Shown here piece by piece: positions 47,787-60,511 of a stretch of 64,000 nt of DNA. Made by a program: the position numbers and the translations under genes. Each line of letters starts with the position of its first letter. Positions within the stretch are counted from its first letter, which is position 1. The notes under the pieces are model-generated. The model was not told the origin of the DNA, did no database searches, and saw only the letters and a list, made by a program, of their open reading frames with translations. The stretch comes from Ziziphus jujuba (lineage: Eukaryota; Streptophyta; Magnoliopsida; Rosales; Rhamnaceae): contig NC_083382.1 of assembly GCF_031755915.1 (NCBI RefSeq), positions 11,153,501 through 11,217,500 on the forward strand, written 5' to 3'.

Positions 47787-50471
47787 TTAGTATCCATCTT
47801 TAAAAAATGAATCATGACTTTTATCTATTTTGTACTTTTTTTTTTTTGGGCTCTCATTTTCAATTTTTTATTTTATTTTAAAAAAAGATCATAACAATTT
47901 ATTTATTTATTATTATTATTTTTTAAGGCTTGTAACATTCTACTTGATTGTGTTGTTTTAGTTTAATGGATAAAGAACTTTTCAAGAGGCTAAAACGTGG
48001 TTACTTAAGAAAAGACATACGGTTGGAAATATAAAGTAACATTAAACAACATTTTATCCCTTAAATTACATGCTTTTCACAATTTACTCCTCAACAAAAT
48101 AAACTGGCATATTTTTTAAAAATAAAAAATACAAAAAAACTCTGACATTATCCTAATGTTATTTCCCCATAAAATATTAAAAGTTCCCCATACAACCTAT
48201 TGCAAATATTATGATGACAAAAGCCCTTGGATCTTGTTAAAACCTAGGTGAAGTAAGCCTAATTTATGTTTGTTATCTACCATAATGAAGTATGACCTTT
48301 TTATATTTTTATGCATAAAATTTAAAAATAATTAAAATATTGGTCTTTGAAGGATGCTAAAGTTGCTATAAAGTAAAAAAAATCCAAATGTTATTAAGGT
48401 CTTTTTTTCTTTTTCTTTTTTTGCTTTTTAAGATGGTTATTAGGGTATAATTTTAGTAATCTAAAATTTACTAAAAAAATATTAGTAATCAAACAGTATA
48501 TAATTACATCTATACTTTCTGAATTTTGTAACGGTTTACAATTTTCCTCCTAAATTTTGCATTATTATTATTATTTATCCAACTAAAAGTTCAAAAATTT
48601 GGTTGTGGAAGTAGGACCATGGGAACTGAACCTGAACCGAACAGTTGGGGATATGCGATGTGGCAGGTCACGTGTACATATTGGGTGTCTTGCGCTGTGA
48701 TGGTGACACGTACCAAGGTTCCACTTGCAAAGTCATTGGGTTCTTGGGGACCAAAACCTGCATTCAGGAATGTTAGGATTACGTCGCTGGGTCCCACTCT
48801 ACTTTTCCAATCTTCTCCTCTCCACCCCCACCATCATTCTTTTGCAAATTTTATCCCAAAAAAACAAAAAAAAAAAAAAATACCACAACTATTTTTTACT
48901 GTTTCACCTAAATTTTATTTTATTTTTGTCTTCTTCCTAATCCTAGAACAATAAAAAGCCAGATTAATTTATTATTATTATTATTATTATTATTTTTTTG
49001 TTTTGTGGAAGTTGAGATTCCAATCTATATTATTATATATATATATATGTAAAAGAACAGTTTATATGCGACTTGTTTTTAATATAAATGGTGGAGGGAT
49101 TCAGACTGGTTTGCTTCTAAAAGATAATTAGATTCAAAAGAGAATATAATTTTAAAAAATTAAAAATAAATATATTTTATTATATAAAATTATTAAATTG
49201 CATATCACATCAAGTATATTTAATTAAGTTTCTGATATCGTTACAGAAGAATGTAATAATTTGTATAAAACAATTAAAATATCCAATTATTCATAAAAAA
49301 AATAAAAAATCAGAATATCCAATTTGTTTTTTAAATTTTTTTATGGGTGAAGTGAAATCTTGAGAAAAATAGTCTAGCTCAGGAAATCTCTAGTAGCTGG
49401 GTCCCTCTTGTGGGAGTTACATACTTATCATCATGAATCATCCAAAGAAAGCAACAACCAGACAGACTGATCCAATTCTAAGCTAATCAACACCGTATCT
49501 AATCTAATACCCATATAAAAATGTTGCTGGTAGCTACCAAAAGTGAAAAAAAAGTTAAAAATGTTGCTGGTTGCACTTAAAAATTCACCCAAAGTCAGTG
49601 CCTGGTTAACTTCAACAACATCAATCCTTACTATCCAACATTTTCTTTTCCATATTATTCAAAATAAATAAGAAAAAATAAATACCAGTGAAGATGATAG
49701 TTTAGCTGAAGAACATCTCAATTTTTACATTTATGAGTTAAGGAGTTAAAGTTTAAATCCGAATAAGCTTCGTTATTATTATTTTGGATGATCTTATACT
49801 GTTATATCCGTGGTTCAGATGGCCTAATACCTATGATATTTCCAGGAGCCTCTGTTTTTTTAAAACAGAAAAAAGAATAAGAAAATAAATAAATAAATAA
49901 ATCCAAACTTTATGATTCGCCTGCATAATTTACCTTACCAGGACACTAACACATGGCCTTTTCCTTAAAGAAACAATGAACAAGAAAATAAATTGACAAA
50001 TCGTACCGGAACAATACCCACGTGACCAAAACCATCAAAACTCTACCCTTTCTTTTTTTTAATATTATATAAATATTTATTGAAAGGTGAGAGTAAGCCA
50101 CAGAAATCCCGTTGATTTCATGTGTTGGTGATTCACAAAACTGCAAAATTTGATGGTTAGTGACGGCCAAACTCTCTCTTCCACCTTCTTTACATATAAA
50201 TTTCGATTTATCTGAATGGATTTTTTATTTAATTATTTATAAATTCTGGGTTTTTTTTGTTGGTCTATTAAAGTTCTGGTTTTTTGGGCTTTGAAATTTG
50301 TGGGTATAGAGAAGAAAAGAGTTTTTGAGTTCTCTTTGAAGAAGATAGAAGAAATTTAAGCAGGACCAAGGTTTTCTTTAATGTGATTCGGAAACTATTT
50401 TAACGGTTTAACTTACTATAAAACTTTGGTGGGGGACCAAAGGTGGTGTTTTTATTTTTATTTTATTTTGA

Positions 50472-50534
<63 letters not shown>

Positions 50535-51089
50535 TGGTTTATGCGGGTGTAGAGGAGCTTGGTGGAGTTTATCCAGGAGAACCTACTTTGGAGATTTTAT
50601 AGGAGAATCCATTTTACGATGACCCTTTTCTTTATCTTGTGGCTTCTTTTTTTGGGTGTTGGGAATAATAGAATCATGAGGTCTGTGTGAATTGTATAGA
50701 ACCTTCTTTATTTCCATGGCTTCATGGGATGTAAAATGAAAAAGGGATTGCTTTTTTGGTGTTAAATTTGGTGGTGGGTTTCACTATTTCAACTTTCATG
50801 ATGATTCCTGGGTCCGTTAGATTCCAGCTGTCCAAGAGAAGGTAATTTGTAACACAATTTTGGATTTTGATTTTTGGTTTTATGTTAGATAACACTCATT
50901 GGTTTTCTTGATCTGGAGAAGAGAATATTGTTTTGTGCTTTTTGTTTTTTGTTTCTTTTTTTTCATGTACGGGTGTTTGAGTATTGTTTCTGTGTTATTC
51001 CATTATTTAAAGTACATGGGCCGGAGCGATTAAACTTAGGTGGTCAAAGAAGAAAGATTTTAACTTGGAGAGGAAGAAAGGTTGAGGGG

Positions 51090-54000
51090 ATGTCGTCAAA
51101 ATCGACCAACAAGACCAATTGTTCCAGGAGTAGTTCTGCTCGATCAAGACATGGGGCTCGCGTTGTTGCACAGACCCCCATTGATGCACAGCTTCATGTG
51201 GAGTTTGAAGAGTCCGAACGCCATTTCGATTACTCTAATTCTATTGATTTCAACATCTCTAGTTCAACTAGCAATGTCCCCTCCTCCACTGTTTCAGCTT
51301 ACCTCCAAAAGATGCAGAGGGGTAAGCTCATACAACCATTTGGTTGCATGATTGCTGTTGATGAGCAGAACTTCAGGGTGCTTGCTTACAGCGAAAATGC
51401 CCCAGAAATGCTGGACTTGGCCCCTCATGCTGTGCCAAATATTGAGCAGCAAGAAGCTTTGACTTTTGGAACAGATGTCCGGACACTCTTTCGGTCCTCA
51501 GGTGCCTCTGCGCTACAGAAGGCAGCCAATTTCGGGGAAGTTAATCTTCTCAACCCCATATTGGTTCATTGTAAAAGCTCAGGTAAGCCCTTCTATGCAA
51601 TTTTGCATCGGATTGATGTGGGGTTAGTTATAGATTTGGAACCTGTGAATCCAGCTGATGTTCCAGTAACTGCTGCTGGGGCATTGAAATCATATAAGCT
51701 TGCAGCCAAAGCCATCTCAAGATTGCAGTCTTTGCCAAGCGGGAACATATCACTGTTATGTGATGTTTTAGTTAAAGAAGTTAGCGAGTTGACAGGTTAT
51801 GATCGTGTAATGGTATATAAATTTCATGAAGATGAACATGGGGAAGTTATTGCTGAGAGTCATGGACCTGACTTGGAACCTTATTTGGGTTTGCACTATC
51901 CGGCTACTGATATACCACAAGCTTCAAGGTTCCTCTTCATGAAGAACAAGGTTAGGATGATATGTGATTGCTTAGCCCCTCCAGTTCAAGTCATTCAAGA
52001 CAAAAGTTTGAATCAGCCACTAAGTCTTTGTGGATCTACGTTGCGATCTCCTCACAGTTGTCATGCACAATACATGGCGAATATGGGTGCGATTGCATCG
52101 CTTGTAATGTCTGTGACGATCAATGAAGAAGATGATGAGATGGAGAGTGATCAGCAGAGGGGAAGAAAATTGTGGGGTTTAGTCGTTTGCCATCACACAA
52201 GCCCTAGATTTGTTCCATTCCCTTTGAGATATGCTTGTGAGTTCTTGATTCAAGTTTTTGGGGTTCAGGTCAGCAAAGAAGTGGAGTTGGCTGCTCAGTC
52301 AAGGGAGAAACATATATTGCAAACTCAAACTGTGCTTTGTGACATGCTTCTAAGAGATTCCCCAGTAGGGATTGTTACTCAGTCACCTAATGTAATGGAT
52401 CTTGTTATGTGTGACGGAGCTGCATTATATTACAGGAATAAATTTTGGTTGCTTGGGGTCACTCCTACAGAGGCACAAATTAGAGATATTGCTGAATGGC
52501 TCCTGGAGTACCATAGCGGGAGCACTGGCTTAAGTACTGATAGCCTTATGGAAGCTGGCTATCCTGGTGCTTCAGTTCTTGGTGATGAAGTTTGTGGAAT
52601 GGCTGCTATTAGACTTACTTCAAAGGATTTCCTGTTTTGGTTTCGCTCTCATACAGCGAAGGAAATAAAGTGGAGTGGTGCAAAACACGATCCTGATGAG
52701 AAGGATGATGGAAGGAAAATGCACCCTAGATCATCATTCAAGGCTTTTCTGGAGGTGGTTAAGCATAGAGGTATACCTTGGGAAGATGCAGAAATGGATG
52801 CTATTCATTCCTTACAGCTGATTTTGAGAGCATCACTGCAAGATGAGATTGCTGATAGCTCCAAAATGACTGTAAATGTTCCATCATATGATGACCGGAT
52901 ACAAAGAGTGGATGAATTGCGTATTGTCACGAATGAAATGGTTCGACTTATTGAGACAGCTGCTGTCCCCATTTTGTCTGTTGATACCTCTGCTAAAATA
53001 AATGGGTGGAATACCAAAGCAGCTGAACTAACGGGATTGGCTGTTGAGCAAGCAACTGGTATGCCTTTGGTTGATCTTGTTGGGGATGATTCAGTTGAAG
53101 TGGTGAAAAACATGCTTTCACTGGCTTTTCAAGGTGATACTACTCTTTGTCCTTCATATCTATCTAGCTAATTAGTTGCTTGTCATGCAGTTCACTGAAT
53201 GCTTTATGTTATCGTGATTACATCAGTGCTAAATGATTTGTGGATTTGTATCTCTGAGCATGACCGTAATTACAGCATATAGGTGAATCAGGCAACTACA
53301 GAATGTTGTGTATTATTAACCTGCACAGTTTTATCTGGAGATATATGGAGTTGAAGAAAACATTATGCAATGGATATTGATTCATGCTAGTACAAATCAA
53401 GATATCTACCAAATCTATATAATGTGAACATATTATGTATATCATGGAATTGTGTTTTTTCCTTTTTTGTCTGTGTTTATTTGTTGAATTGTATTTTATA
53501 ATTTCTTTAAAGCAATATGCAACTATGTTTCTATGCTTAGATGGTTTTCGTTCTAGATTTCCATTTGACAAGATATCAAAATGGCAGGTGTAGAAGAGAG
53601 AAACATTGAACTCAAACTGAAAACTTTTGGCCCTCAGGAAAGCAGTGGTCCTGTAGTCTTGGTGGTTAATGCATGTTGTAGCCGAGACAGAAAAGAAAGT
53701 GTTGTTGGGGTTTGCTTTGTTGGCCAAGATCTTACAGGACAAAAGATGGTTATGGACAAATTTACCCGCATTCAGGGGGATTATGTTGGAATTGTCCGCA
53801 GCCCATCAGCGTTAATTCCTCCCATTTTTATGACCGATGAGCATGGGCGATGCTTGGAATGGAATGATGCAATGCAAAAGTTGTCTGGTTTAAGCAGGGA
53901 AGAAGCTACTGATAAGATGCTTCTTGGGGAAGTTTTCACAGTCAACAAATTTGGCTGTCGTCTTAAAGATCATGATACATTAACCAAGCTTAGGATACTA

Positions 54001-55823
54001 CTGAATGGTGTAATTGCAGGAGAGGATGCAGATAAATTGTTTTTTGGTTTTTTCGATCAGCAGGGTAATTTTGTTGAGGCCTTACTTTCTGCTAGCAAAC
54101 GTACTAATGCAGAGGGAAAAATCATTGGGGTTTTATGCTTTTTACATGTGGCTAGTCCAGAACTTCAGTATGCTATGCAGGTGCAGAGGATATCAGAGCA
54201 GGCTGCAGCTGATAGTCTTAAAAAATTGGCATATATGCGTCAGGAAATTAAAAAGCCTATGAATGGCATTGTGTTCATGCAGAACCTAATGGACTCTTCT
54301 GATTTGGAGAAAAAGCAGAAACAACTTCTTAAGAAAAGCAAATTGTGTCGAGAACAATTGGCCAAGATTGTTGATGACACAGATATTGAGAGCATTGAGG
54401 AATGGTATGTGTTTTTTGACTTCAGAAAATTTGTTGTTCGCCCATAAAATAATCAATTTATTTGTTCTCGTATCAGATTAAATGGTAACTTTCATTGTTA
54501 GATTTTCACCTTAAAAGCAACACTGGATTTGATGACTTTGTTTGCATTATTGTTCTTGATGCAGCTTTACTTCTAGAAGACATTCTAATTTAGCTGTGTC
54601 AGTTACTATGCTTGCATAAACTAATGGATATGGGAAATGCTATCATGTTGCACATCTGTATGTGTTTGCATATGTAACAGCTCAGGTGCTTTGCTGTTTA
54701 AGAAAATTCATGAAAATAGTCTACACAAGTGGTGCAAAGTAAATTTTTAAATTGATTGGTAGCGCATGTTCTATTGTTTCAAACAGAATATAGAACATGA
54801 GCTTGTCGAATGACATGTTCCTCTATTTGCATTCTTCAATGTAAGTTTTAAATTAACATGGGGAGACTCAATAAAGAGGTTGATAGAGTTAGTTTGTGTA
54901 GTAATGTTTGGTTGTAGATGTGGCTACTTTGTTAGGTTGGAATCACTGAGCAGGACGGTGTAATGAAGGTTTGATTACAATATTAATCATCCTTCTTTTT
55001 TCGTTTATCAAATGTACTCTTTGTGACTCATTATAGTGTGACATTCTTGTGTTGATGTGCCGCTTTTATTTTTTATTTTTATTATGTTATGATGATTTTT
55101 GGAAAACTTTTGACCTTTCAATAACGTGTTTGCAGCTACATGGATTTGAGCTCTAGTGAATTTAACCTTGGGGAAGCTCTTGACGTTGTTATAAATCAAG
55201 TTATGATTCTGAGTCAGGAGCGACGGGTACAAGTTATACATGATTCACCAGCTGAAGTGTCGTCCATACACTTGTATGGAGACAACCTGAGGCTTCAACA
55301 AGTTCTTTCTGATTTCTTGAATAATGCACTCCACTTTACCCCTGCATTTGAAGGATCATCTATTGTACTCAGAGCAATTCCAAGGAAAGAACGTATAGGA
55401 ACAAAAATACACATTGTTCATCTTGAATTTCGGTAAGTGCTGTTTACAAGAGCTGCATTTTCTTCTTCCTTCTTCTTCAAGAGTGTCTCTCTCAGCGAAC
55501 ATATCCAATATGTAATTTTGTACACATAGCAGATACTGTTAATAAATCATATACCAATTGAGAAAGAAAGAATCAACTAATGGCAAACTTAATCATGTGG
55601 TTCTCTTGGCAGGATTACACATCCCGCGCCAGGGATTCCAGAAGATTTAATTCAAGAGATGTTTCATCACAACCATGGTGTCTCAAGGGAAGGTCTTGGT
55701 CTGTACATCAGCCAAAAACTAGTGAAGATCATGAACGGCACTGTACAATATCTGAGAGAAGCCGAAAGGTCATCTTTTATAATTCTCATAGAATTTCCAT
55801 TGGCGCGCCAGATCGATCAGTGA
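51090..55823 (+). CDS. PHYC: Phytochrome C
   Basis: Four coding exons, 51090-53133, 53588-54404, 55136-55432 and 55613-55823, join in frame to 1122 residues, normal for PHYC. The Ser-rich start [20 protein letters not shown] and [20 protein letters not shown] favour PHYC over PHYA, PHYB and PHYE. Domains in order: PAS, GAF with the bilin-attachment Cys324 in [13 protein letters not shown] with the [13 protein letters not shown] tongue, two C-terminal PAS repeats, and a histidine-kinase-related region ([16 protein letters not shown]) in which [14 protein letters not shown] lacks the phosphoacceptor His, as usual in plants. It is a red/far-red photoreceptor acting in cytosol and nucleus, often as a heterodimer with PHYB. 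The frame stays open 54 codons upstream (to a non-homologous start at 50928), but the conserved start is 51090. Confidence 0.97.
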
Positions 55824-57058
55824 AGCCAGTGGTTTTACAAACCTAAATTCACCAATACCACCAATGTCCATATGGAATATTGATACAAAATGAAAGAACA
55901 GGTGGGAAAGATGAAAGCAAGGCCTCATTTCCAGAGGTTCTAGAAAGGAAATTACATATCACGTTCAACCAAAGAAAAGATTTTCTCCAAAAAAAGGCTC
56001 CATGCATCCCATGTATTCTTCCCACATACCATTTGCAACACCATTCTTTTTCGTCTCTCTCTATTTCTGTACAAACATTTGTGTTGAAGAAGACGGAACT
56101 AAATTGTTGGTGGCAAGCAGAGAAATCATAGCTCAATCAAAACCAATGGTGGAGCAAAGCTTTTGGAGGTGGAGCAGATTGGGTTTTGTGGACCAGGTAA
56201 GGTGTTAGAATAATACTTGGAACTGAGAGAGAGAGAGGGGGGGGGGGGGGGAGTTAACCAGTGTATATAAGATGAGCGTTTTTACATTGATTGATTAAGC
56301 AGTTAAAAACACTTTCAAGAGGCCCTCTGCATCATGATGTTAAAGAATCATTCCAATATGATCTAGACATTGCCAACTTTATTTGTGGCCTTAGATAGAG
56401 AAAAATTAAAAAATAAAAATAAAAAATGGTGCCTTTTAATTATATAGTATTTTTATATAAGTGGTATTAATTAATTTATATTTACAGTATATTTTATTTA
56501 AATATATTTTTTCTTGCTTTGTTTTGAACATAGTGATAATGTTTGTTTGGCTTGAAGACTTTTTCAAAGGATGTTGATTGCTTATTTGTTTTTTGTTTCT
56601 TTTTTCTTTTAATTAAAATATGAATGGATGTTAGTAAACTTTGTAATTTTGTATGTTAGAGAGGTGTTAAAAATTATGAGATGATAATAATAATAACGAT
56701 AATAATAATAATAATAATAAACACAGCAAGAAAATAACAAAAGAAAACTAAAATCAGAAAAATTATTTGCCTAAATAATAGAGAAAAAAAAAAGATTTAA
56801 AATAAGATTTGTCAAGATGTAATATAATTCTAGTTTTATTTAATATAACATTATCGAATAAGATTTTAATTATAGAATTATTATTATTATTATTATTATT
56901 TTTTTTTTTGAAGGTGTTTCTATATTAAATTAATAATAGAAAATGAACATTGAATTTTCAAGAGGCAACCAAACATGCCCTTAAGACCGTTTGGACGTTG
57001 ACGATGTTAAAAGGCGCGAATACGAGAAAGGAGCAACTAAGTGTGTTTTTGTCATACT
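55824..57058. other. PHYC 3' flank and spacer
   Basis: The first 400 bp is probably the PHYC 3' UTR, with a GA tract and G-run at about 56227-56252. Beyond are AT-rich DNA and trinucleotide tracts (about 56690-56720 and 56880-56900). The PPR gene promoter must lie in the last few hundred bases. Confidence 0.6.
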
Positions 57059-60000
57059 ATGTTTCGGTTGTTGCTGACACCAACTCATAGGCGAGTACCA
57101 AGCAAACGAAACCCTGCTGCTTTCAGTACTTCAAGTGCTTCACAACCTTTTCTTCCACCAAAACACACTCTCGTCGTCAAACAACCTCAAAACCCGCCTG
57201 ACCCAACTCCACAATCTCCTTCTCTACTCTACTTTCCCAACTTAGCTGATATCTACAACTCATCTCAACTTCCTTGCCTCAGTTCCTCACCTTCCTCTCC
57301 GCTTTTTAAGCGTTTCGACTCTGAAACCTATGAATTTCTTGCTACTCGATTCCGGGATTCTCGTATCTTGAATGAGGCTCAGGAACTTCATTTGCGAATC
57401 CTTAAAAATGGGTTTGGTGGTGATATGTTTTTGTGCAATACCCTTATCAATGTTTATGTTAGAATTGGAGATTTGGTTTCAGCGGGTAAGTTGTTCGATG
57501 AAATGCCTGACAGGAACTCGGTTACGTGGGCTTGTTTGATTTCGGGGTATGCCCAGAATGGTATGCCAAACAAGGCGTTTTTGCATTTCAAACAGATGGT
57601 TTGTGCCGGTTTTTTGCCAAATCATTACGCTTTTGGTAGTGCTCTTCGATCTTGCCAGGATTCTGGGCAATTTGGACTTAAGCTGGGTTTGCAGATTCAT
57701 GGGTTAATCTCCAAATCACAGTATGCTTCTGACGTTGTAGTTAGTAATGTGCTGATATCAATGTATGGGAGTTGTTTGGGCTCTATTGATGATGCACGAA
57801 GGGTTTTTGATGAGATAAAAATCAGAAATTCAGTTTCATGGAATTCTATAATTTCAGTTTACTCCCAAAGAGGAGATGCAGTTTCTGCCTTTGAGCTCTT
57901 CTCAGACATGCAAAAGGAGGGTGTTGAGTTCACTTTGAAACCCACTGAATTCACCTATGGTAGCTTAATTACTGCTGCATGTTGTTTGTCAAATTCTAGT
58001 TTCAGTTTGCTTGAGCAGATGCTGTCCAGAGTCGAGAGATCTGGATTCCTACAGGACCTGTACGTTGGTAGTGCTTTGGTAAGTGGCTTTGCAAGGTCTG
58101 GTTCAATTGACAATGCTAAGAAGATTTTTGAACAGATGAGTGAGAGGAACTCAGTATCCATGAACGGATTGATGGTTGGATTGGTGAGACAGAAGCAGGG
58201 AGAAGAAGCAGCTGAAGTTTTCACCAAGATGAAGGACTTGGTTGGAAAAAATATTGATTCTTATGTGATTCTCTTGAGTTCTTTTGCTGAATTTTCTGTT
58301 TTAGAGGAAGGAAAAAGAAAGGGTCAAGAGGTACATGCATATGTAACCCGGACTTGCTTAGTAGATATGAAGGTTGCAATTGGAAATGGGCTTGTTAATA
58401 TGTATGCTAAATGCGGTGCTATTGGTGATTCTTGCTCAGTTTTCAGGACAATGATAGATAAAGATTTGGTCACTTGGAACTCCATGATTGCTGGTCTTGA
58501 CCAGAATGGGTATTTTGAAGATGCAGTCATGCGTTTCTGTGAAATGAAGAGATCTGGAATGGTGCCTTCAAATTTCACATTGATTAGTGCTTTGAGTTCG
58601 TGCTCAAGTTTGGGGTGGATCTTGCTGGGGCAGCAGGTACATTGTGAAGCACTTAAATCAGGACTTGATTTGGATGTTTCAGTTTCAAATTCTCTTCTAG
58701 CATTGTATGCTGAGACAGGATATCTCAATGAATGCCAGAAAGTTTTCTTTTTAATGCCAGAATACGATCAAGTTTCATGGAATTCTATAATTGGGGCTTT
58801 AGCTGGTGCTGATGCCTTTGTTTTAGAAGCTGTAAAGTATTTCATGGGCATGATGCAGTCTGGATTGACTCTTAATAAGGTGACATTTATAAACATTCTT
58901 GCAGCAGTATCATCTCTTTCAAACTGGAAGCTTGGCCAGCAAATTCATACTCTGGTCTTAAAACATCATGTTGTGGATGACTGTACTATTGAAAATGCAC
59001 TTATTGCTTTCTATGGGAAGTGTGGGGAGATGAATAACTGTGAGAAGATCTTCTCTAGAATGTCTGAGAGAAGGGATGAAGTTAGTTGGAATTCCATGAT
59101 TTCTGGTTACATACACAATGAGCTCTTGCCCAAGGCCATGGATATGGTCTGGTATATGATGCAGAGGGGTCAGCGGTTGGACTGTTTTACCTTTGCTACT
59201 GTACTAAGTGCCTGTGCCTCAGTTGCAACATTAGAGCGTGGTATGGAAGTTCATGCCTGCAGTGTAAGAGCTTGTTTGGAATCTGATGTAGTAGTTGGGA
59301 GTGCACTTGTAGACATGTACTCAAAATGTGGAAGAGTTGATTATGCTTCAAGATTTTTTGAGTTGATGCCTCTGAGGAATTTTTATTCTTGGAATTCCAT
59401 GATATCTGGCTATGCTCGCCATGGACAAGGAGGTGAAGCTTTGAAGCTTTTCGAACAAATGAAGCTACATGGTCAGCCACCAGACCATGTCACTTTTGTG
59501 GGGGTATTATCAGCTTGTAGCCATGTGGGTTTGGTCCATAGAGGATTTGAGCATTTTAAATCCATGATCGATGTATATGGATTAGGCCCCCGGATGGAGC
59601 ACTATTCATGTATGGTTGATCTTCTTGGGAGGGCAGGTGAACTTAGTAAGATAGAGGACTTTATCAATAAGATGCCAATGGAGCCTAATGTTCTCATATG
59701 GAGAACAGTTTTAGGAGCTTGCTGCCGAGCTAATGGTTGTAATACAGACCTAGGTCGGAGGGCTGCTGAAATGCTTTTGGAGTTGGAACCCCAAAATGCA
59801 GTGAACTATGTTCTTCTCTCAAACATGTATGCTTCCGGGGGAAAGTGGGAAGATGTGGCAAAAGCTAGGACAGCAATGAGGAAGGCAGCGGTGAAGAAGG
59901 AAGCTGGGTGTAGTTGGGTTACCATGAAAGATGGTGTTCATGTATTTGTGGCTGGAGACAAATCACACCCAGAGAATGAACTAATATACAATAAACTGAA

Positions 60001-60307
60001 AGAACTTAACAGGAAAATGAAGGATGCTGGTTATGTACCGGAAACCAAATTTGCACTGTATGATCTTGACGTGGAGAACAAGGAAGAACTGTTGAGCTAT
60101 CACAGTGAGAAACTTGCGGTTGCTTTTGTGCTTACTCGAAGATCAGAGTTGCCTATCAGGATTATGAAAAATCTCCGTATTTGTGGTGATTGCCACTCTG
60201 CCTTTAAATACATATCAAAGATTGTTGGGAGGCAAATAGTACTGAGAGATTCAAACAGATTTCATCATTTTGAGGATGGCAAATGCTCATGTGGGGATTA
60301 CTGGTAA
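57059..60307 (+). CDS. MEF7: DYW-class PPR RNA-editing protein, MEF7-like
   Basis: Intronless gene of 1082 residues from ATG 57059; the frame extends upstream only with a GTG at 57041. The N-terminus (MFRLLLTPTHRRVPSK) is basic and Ser-rich, as in mitochondrial targeting peptides. Many P/L/S-type pentatricopeptide repeats follow, for example VTWACLISGYAQNG and VSWNSMISGYIHNE. Next are the E/E+ motifs (PNVLIWRTVLGACCRANG, YVLLSNMYASGGKWEDV) and a complete DYW deaminase domain with HSEKLA from residue 1015, CGDCH from residue 1042 and terminal CSCGDYW. The C-terminal text closely resembles Arabidopsis At5g09950 (MEF7), an organellar C-to-U editing factor. The N-terminal extension is longer than the 995-residue Arabidopsis protein. 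Editing targets cannot be read from this sequence. Confidence 0.93.
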   Translation: MFRLLLTPTHRRVPSKRNPAAFSTSSASQPFLPPKHTLVVKQPQNPPDPTPQSPSLLYFPNLADIYNSSQLPCLSSSPSSPLFKRFDSETYEFLATRFRDSRILNEAQELHLRILKNGFGGDMFLCNTLINVYVRIGDLVSAGKLFDEMPDRNSVTWACLISGYAQNGMPNKAFLHFKQMVCAGFLPNHYAFGSALRSCQDSGQFGLKLGLQIHGLISKSQYASDVVVSNVLISMYGSCLGSIDDARRVFDEIKIRNSVSWNSIISVYSQRGDAVSAFELFSDMQKEGVEFTLKPTEFTYGSLITAACCLSNSSFSLLEQMLSRVERSGFLQDLYVGSALVSGFARSGSIDNAKKIFEQMSERNSVSMNGLMVGLVRQKQGEEAAEVFTKMKDLVGKNIDSYVILLSSFAEFSVLEEGKRKGQEVHAYVTRTCLVDMKVAIGNGLVNMYAKCGAIGDSCSVFRTMIDKDLVTWNSMIAGLDQNGYFEDAVMRFCEMKRSGMVPSNFTLISALSSCSSLGWILLGQQVHCEALKSGLDLDVSVSNSLLALYAETGYLNECQKVFFLMPEYDQVSWNSIIGALAGADAFVLEAVKYFMGMMQSGLTLNKVTFINILAAVSSLSNWKLGQQIHTLVLKHHVVDDCTIENALIAFYGKCGEMNNCEKIFSRMSERRDEVSWNSMISGYIHNELLPKAMDMVWYMMQRGQRLDCFTFATVLSACASVATLERGMEVHACSVRACLESDVVVGSALVDMYSKCGRVDYASRFFELMPLRNFYSWNSMISGYARHGQGGEALKLFEQMKLHGQPPDHVTFVGVLSACSHVGLVHRGFEHFKSMIDVYGLGPRMEHYSCMVDLLGRAGELSKIEDFINKMPMEPNVLIWRTVLGACCRANGCNTDLGRRAAEMLLELEPQNAVNYVLLSNMYASGGKWEDVAKARTAMRKAAVKKEAGCSWVTMKDGVHVFVAGDKSHPENELIYNKLKELNRKMKDAGYVPETKFALYDLDVENKEELLSYHSEKLAVAFVLTRRSELPIRIMKNLRICGDCHSAFKYISKIVGRQIVLRDSNRFHHFEDGKCSCGDYW

Positions 60308-60471
60308 TTCCACAACTCACTCCCTATGAATGGAGGGCTTTGGTTTTGTTTGACACTTGGCAGATTGAGATTAGTCGTTTGGGTGTTAACTGATTTTTCT
60401 CCCACATATTGAACTAGATGATAGTGACTGGTATTCATGGTTAACTGAGGATATGCAGCAAACTGAAATAC

Positions 60472-60511
<40 letters not shown>

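Larger units (their letters stand above)
42944..50927. other. Long intergenic region upstream of PHYC
   Basis: The first 1.2 kb (to about 44150) is less AT-rich, with short open frames and a gcatgt repeat at 43258-43284 that match no family I know; it may include the GnT-II 3' UTR. Then come AT-rich DNA with a foldback element (44876-45010), (AAT)n tracts (46350-46384, 46848-46876), (AT)n at 47730-47781 and 50478-50531, and a GC-richer island at 48600-48850. The last 700 bp are the likely PHYC promoter and leader. Confidence 0.55.

Noticed and set aside
53296..53742. Minus-strand frame across a PHYC intron and exon
   Set aside because: Shadow of PHYC; splice sites and homology fix the plus-strand model.
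57041..57058. Extension of the PPR protein by six residues
   Set aside because: The extension begins with GTG (not ATG). The first ATG at 57059 gives a better targeting-peptide start.
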